DNA of 51,040 nucleotides from Halalkalirubrum salinum (GTDB lineage: Archaea > Halobacteriota > Halobacteria > Halobacteriales > Haloferacaceae). Each line of letters starts with the position of its first letter. Within the stretch, counting starts at the first letter, position 1. Shown here in pieces: positions 49,473-51,040 of the stretch. A program made the position numbers and the translations under genes. The notes below the pieces were generated by a model, which was given only the letters and a program-made list of their open reading frames with translations, searched no databases and was not told the origin of the DNA. The stretch spans positions 1 to 51,040 of the forward strand of contig NZ_SRSG01000018.1 in NCBI RefSeq assembly GCF_005543295.1, written 5' to 3'.

Positions 49473-50834
49473 CTACTGGACTGCCTCGAGAATTACTGCC
49501 TCTGCAGCTTCGACGAGATTGTCGACGTCGTCGCTTTCAGCGTACAGTCGGACGTATGGTTCAGTCCCGCTTGGTCGGACGAGCAACCACGAACCGTCGG
49601 CGAACGAGAGCCGGACGCCGTGATCGGTCGACACCACGGCATCGGGAAATACCTCAGGGAGCGTCGTTTCGAGTGTTTCCATCGCGTCGGCTTTTTGTTC
49701 ATCCGGACAGTTGACGCTGACTTTTCGATAGGGTCGTTCGGCGATCGGCTCCCGAAGCGCACCAAGACCAGATTCGGCAATGAGGCGGGTCAGAACAGCC
49801 GCGCTCGTCACGCCGTCGATCCAGCCACCAAAGGCGGTGTGGATGTGCTTCCACGGCTCGGCCGCGAAAACGACCTCACCGCCGTCAGATTCTGCAGCGG
49901 CGATTCCTTCGTGTAATGCGCCAAGTCGGACCCGTTCGACGCGCCCACCGGCGGCCTCGACACGTTCATCGATCCGACCGGAGGCGTTCGGAGTCGTGAC
50001 GACTACTGGATCGGCCGCGTCGATCGCCCGAGTGTAGTGTTCGGCAAGAATCGCGAGAACAGTATCCTCGTGGACGACCTCGCCGTCGCGCTCGACGACG
50101 ACGATCCGATCGGCGTCACCGTCGTGAGCGATCCCCAGATCGGCATCACCGTCGGCGACGAACGCCCGCAGATCGCCGAGCGTCTCTGGAGTCGGCTTGC
50201 TCGGCCGGCCGGGAAAGTGCCCGTCGATGTTGCCGTTGAGGGTGACCACGTGTGCGCCCTGCTCACGAAGAACAGGTGGTGTTCCGAGTGCACCCATCCC
50301 GTTGCCACAGTCGACGGCGATTTTCAGCCCGTCTGCGGCCGCGCCGAACCGCTCGGCGTAGCCGGCGACGGCCGATCGATACGCAGCCAGTGGCTCACCG
50401 ATCGTCGTTGACTCCCACAGGTCCCAGTTGGCAGGAGCTGACGGCTCCTCGACAGCCGCCTCAATCGCTGACTCGATCGAGCGATCGACTTCAACCCCGT
50501 CTCGAAACACTTTGATCCCATTGTCCGTCGGCGGGTTGTGTGAGGCGGTGAGCATGATCCCAGTCCGTCCTCGAGAGGCGAACGCGAGTGCCGGCGTTGG
50601 CAACACCCCATCCCGCTCTGCGGGGACACCGGCTGAGAGTACACCCGCTTCGACCGCTGCGGCGAGCGCCGGTCCAGTCACCCGACCATCCCGGCCGATC
50701 ACAATGGTTCGATCGTCGACATCGAACTCCTTGCGAACGAGTGTCCCCACGGCGCGGCCGACTGACTGTGCGAGTTCGGGGGTGACCCGCGATCGGGCGT
50801 CACCTCTGATCCCCGCGGTTCCGAACAGTTCCAT
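49473..50834 (-). CDS. glmM: Phosphoglucosamine mutase / phosphomannomutase
   Basis: A 453-residue alpha-D-phosphohexomutase. The phosphorylated serine is Ser98 in MLTASHNPPTDNGIK, the Mg2+ loop is AHDGDADRIVVVE, the sugar loop is VVFAAEPWKHIHTAFGGW, and the phosphate loop is LLVRPSGTEPYVRLYAES. It interconverts glucosamine-6-P and glucosamine-1-P or mannose-6-P and mannose-1-P, supplying nucleotide sugars for glycoproteins and lipids. Length and domains are full. The start is ATG 50834. The start MELFGTAGIRG is the usual GlmM start in archaea. It stands alone upstream of the FAD/DtxR operon. Confidence 0.9.
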   Translation of the reverse strand: MELFGTAGIRGDARSRVTPELAQSVGRAVGTLVRKEFDVDDRTIVIGRDGRVTGPALAAAVEAGVLSAGVPAERDGVLPTPALAFASRGRTGIMLTASHNPPTDNGIKVFRDGVEVDRSIESAIEAAVEEPSAPANWDLWESTTIGEPLAAYRSAVAGYAERFGAAADGLKIAVDCGNGMGALGTPPVLREQGAHVVTLNGNIDGHFPGRPSKPTPETLGDLRAFVADGDADLGIAHDGDADRIVVVERDGEVVHEDTVLAILAEHYTRAIDAADPVVVTTPNASGRIDERVEAAGGRVERVRLGALHEGIAAAESDGGEVVFAAEPWKHIHTAFGGWIDGVTSAAVLTRLIAESGLGALREPIAERPYRKVSVNCPDEQKADAMETLETTLPEVFPDAVVSTDHGVRLSFADGSWLLVRPSGTEPYVRLYAESDDVDNLVEAAEAVILEAVQ

Positions 50835-50903
50835 GATTCGGCTAACAGCGTCTATTGATTAGAACGTGGTGTTTCGGCGGCGATTGTGACGTATGAAATC
50901 TGG

Positions 50904-50936
50904 GGTTCTGTTGAAATTCTCAACCGCTGATAGTAT
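50904..50936. repeat. Dispersed 33-base repeat, copy 2
   Basis: It begins GGTTCTGTTGAAATTCTCAA and ends CTGATAGTAT, about 75 percent identical to 5323-5355. It lies upstream of glmM in the last 206 bases. On the minus strand a frame of about 59 codons is open from the window edge to 50862 (ending ...FIRHNRRRNTTF), without a family I recognise; it could be the end of an element lying beyond the window. Confidence 0.4.
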
Positions 50937-51040
50937 GTCTACGTCGTGCTGACTCGATGGAAATTCTGCTATCCCATCGGAGCGTGAATCAACTATGGGA
51001 CGCAAGAGACCGAGCTGTATTCCGTGCATCAAAGCACGTG

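Noticed and set aside
1-51040. CRISPR array or replication origin
   Set aside because: No regularly spaced repeat series, cas gene, or orc1/cdc6 gene with origin repeats is present; the tandem repeats seen have only two or three units and no spacers.

Overview
The window is chromosomal DNA from an extremely halophilic archaeon (class Halobacteria). The proteins are rich in Asp and Glu, many genes look leaderless (a TATA-like box about 27 bases before the ATG), and the gene families are haloarchaeal. Examples are the gdh-gfcR glucose pair, a TRASH-domain copper regulator, ADP-forming acetyl-CoA synthetase, a ubiquitin-like SAMP/MoaD protein, Dph2, CYTH and archaeal-type MetK. I see no rRNA, tRNA, CRISPR array, prophage or intact insertion sequence, so most of this is core chromosome with a few small scars.

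Layout. 1-5.1 kb: the 5' end of sufB behind a perfect dyad, an aldo/keto reductase divergent from an Fe-S photolyase-like protein, a Gly-Gly-ending ubiquitin-like protein, an acetamidase/formamidase with a zinc-ribbon insert, and a cold-shock protein. 5.1-10.6 kb: a CPBP membrane protease, then a copper locus of CopA ATPase, Lrp/TRASH regulator, HMA chaperone and a TIGR00725-like protein. An identical 18-base motif lies at nearly the same distance upstream of both copA and the chaperone. 10.6-20 kb: housekeeping and conserved haloarchaeal genes (dph2, esterase, Na/Ca exchanger, a nuclease-like/TM/sequon-rich protein, YlbF, a RecA-fold protein without a P-loop, FKBP, CYTH, metK). 20-22.4 kb: a VKOR-like protein lacking its loop cysteines, an AT-rich gap, a conserved protein with a G-quadruplex motif at its start, and a glutaredoxin.

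22.5-27.6 kb is a glucose-catabolism neighbourhood: gdh overlaps gfcR, with an NRDE protein, a flavin-binding protein, a winged-helix protein and a KDG-aldolase-type gene nearby. 27.7-30.8 kb couples a BioD/DRTGG protein to a fused ADP-forming acyl-CoA synthetase. 30.9-33.9 kb is a zinc ABC operon (znuA-znuC-znuB) with a dyad around its TATA box and a triplicated 22-mer at the znuA/znuC junction. 34-42.8 kb carries a YbaK-type deacylase, MazG-like protein, CPD photolyase, DUF5797- and DUF5787-type proteins, Nudix hydrolase, an S10 paralogue, an M20 amidohydrolase, a universal stress protein and a geranylgeranyl reductase. 42.9-48.2 kb is a BMP-type nucleoside ABC importer. 48.2-50.8 kb is a DtxR-like regulator plus a short FAD protein behind a textbook iron box, then a phosphoglucosamine/phosphomannomutase.

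The most striking whole-window signal is not a gene. The palindrome CGATCG is iterated about 30 times more often than chance (19 copies in the first 2,040 bases), in genes and gaps alike, while CTAG is strongly depleted. A few segments almost free of CGATCG stand out as possible later arrivals. Several promoters carry perfect dyads beside the start codon (sufB, cspA, gdh, the FAD/DtxR operon, znuA).
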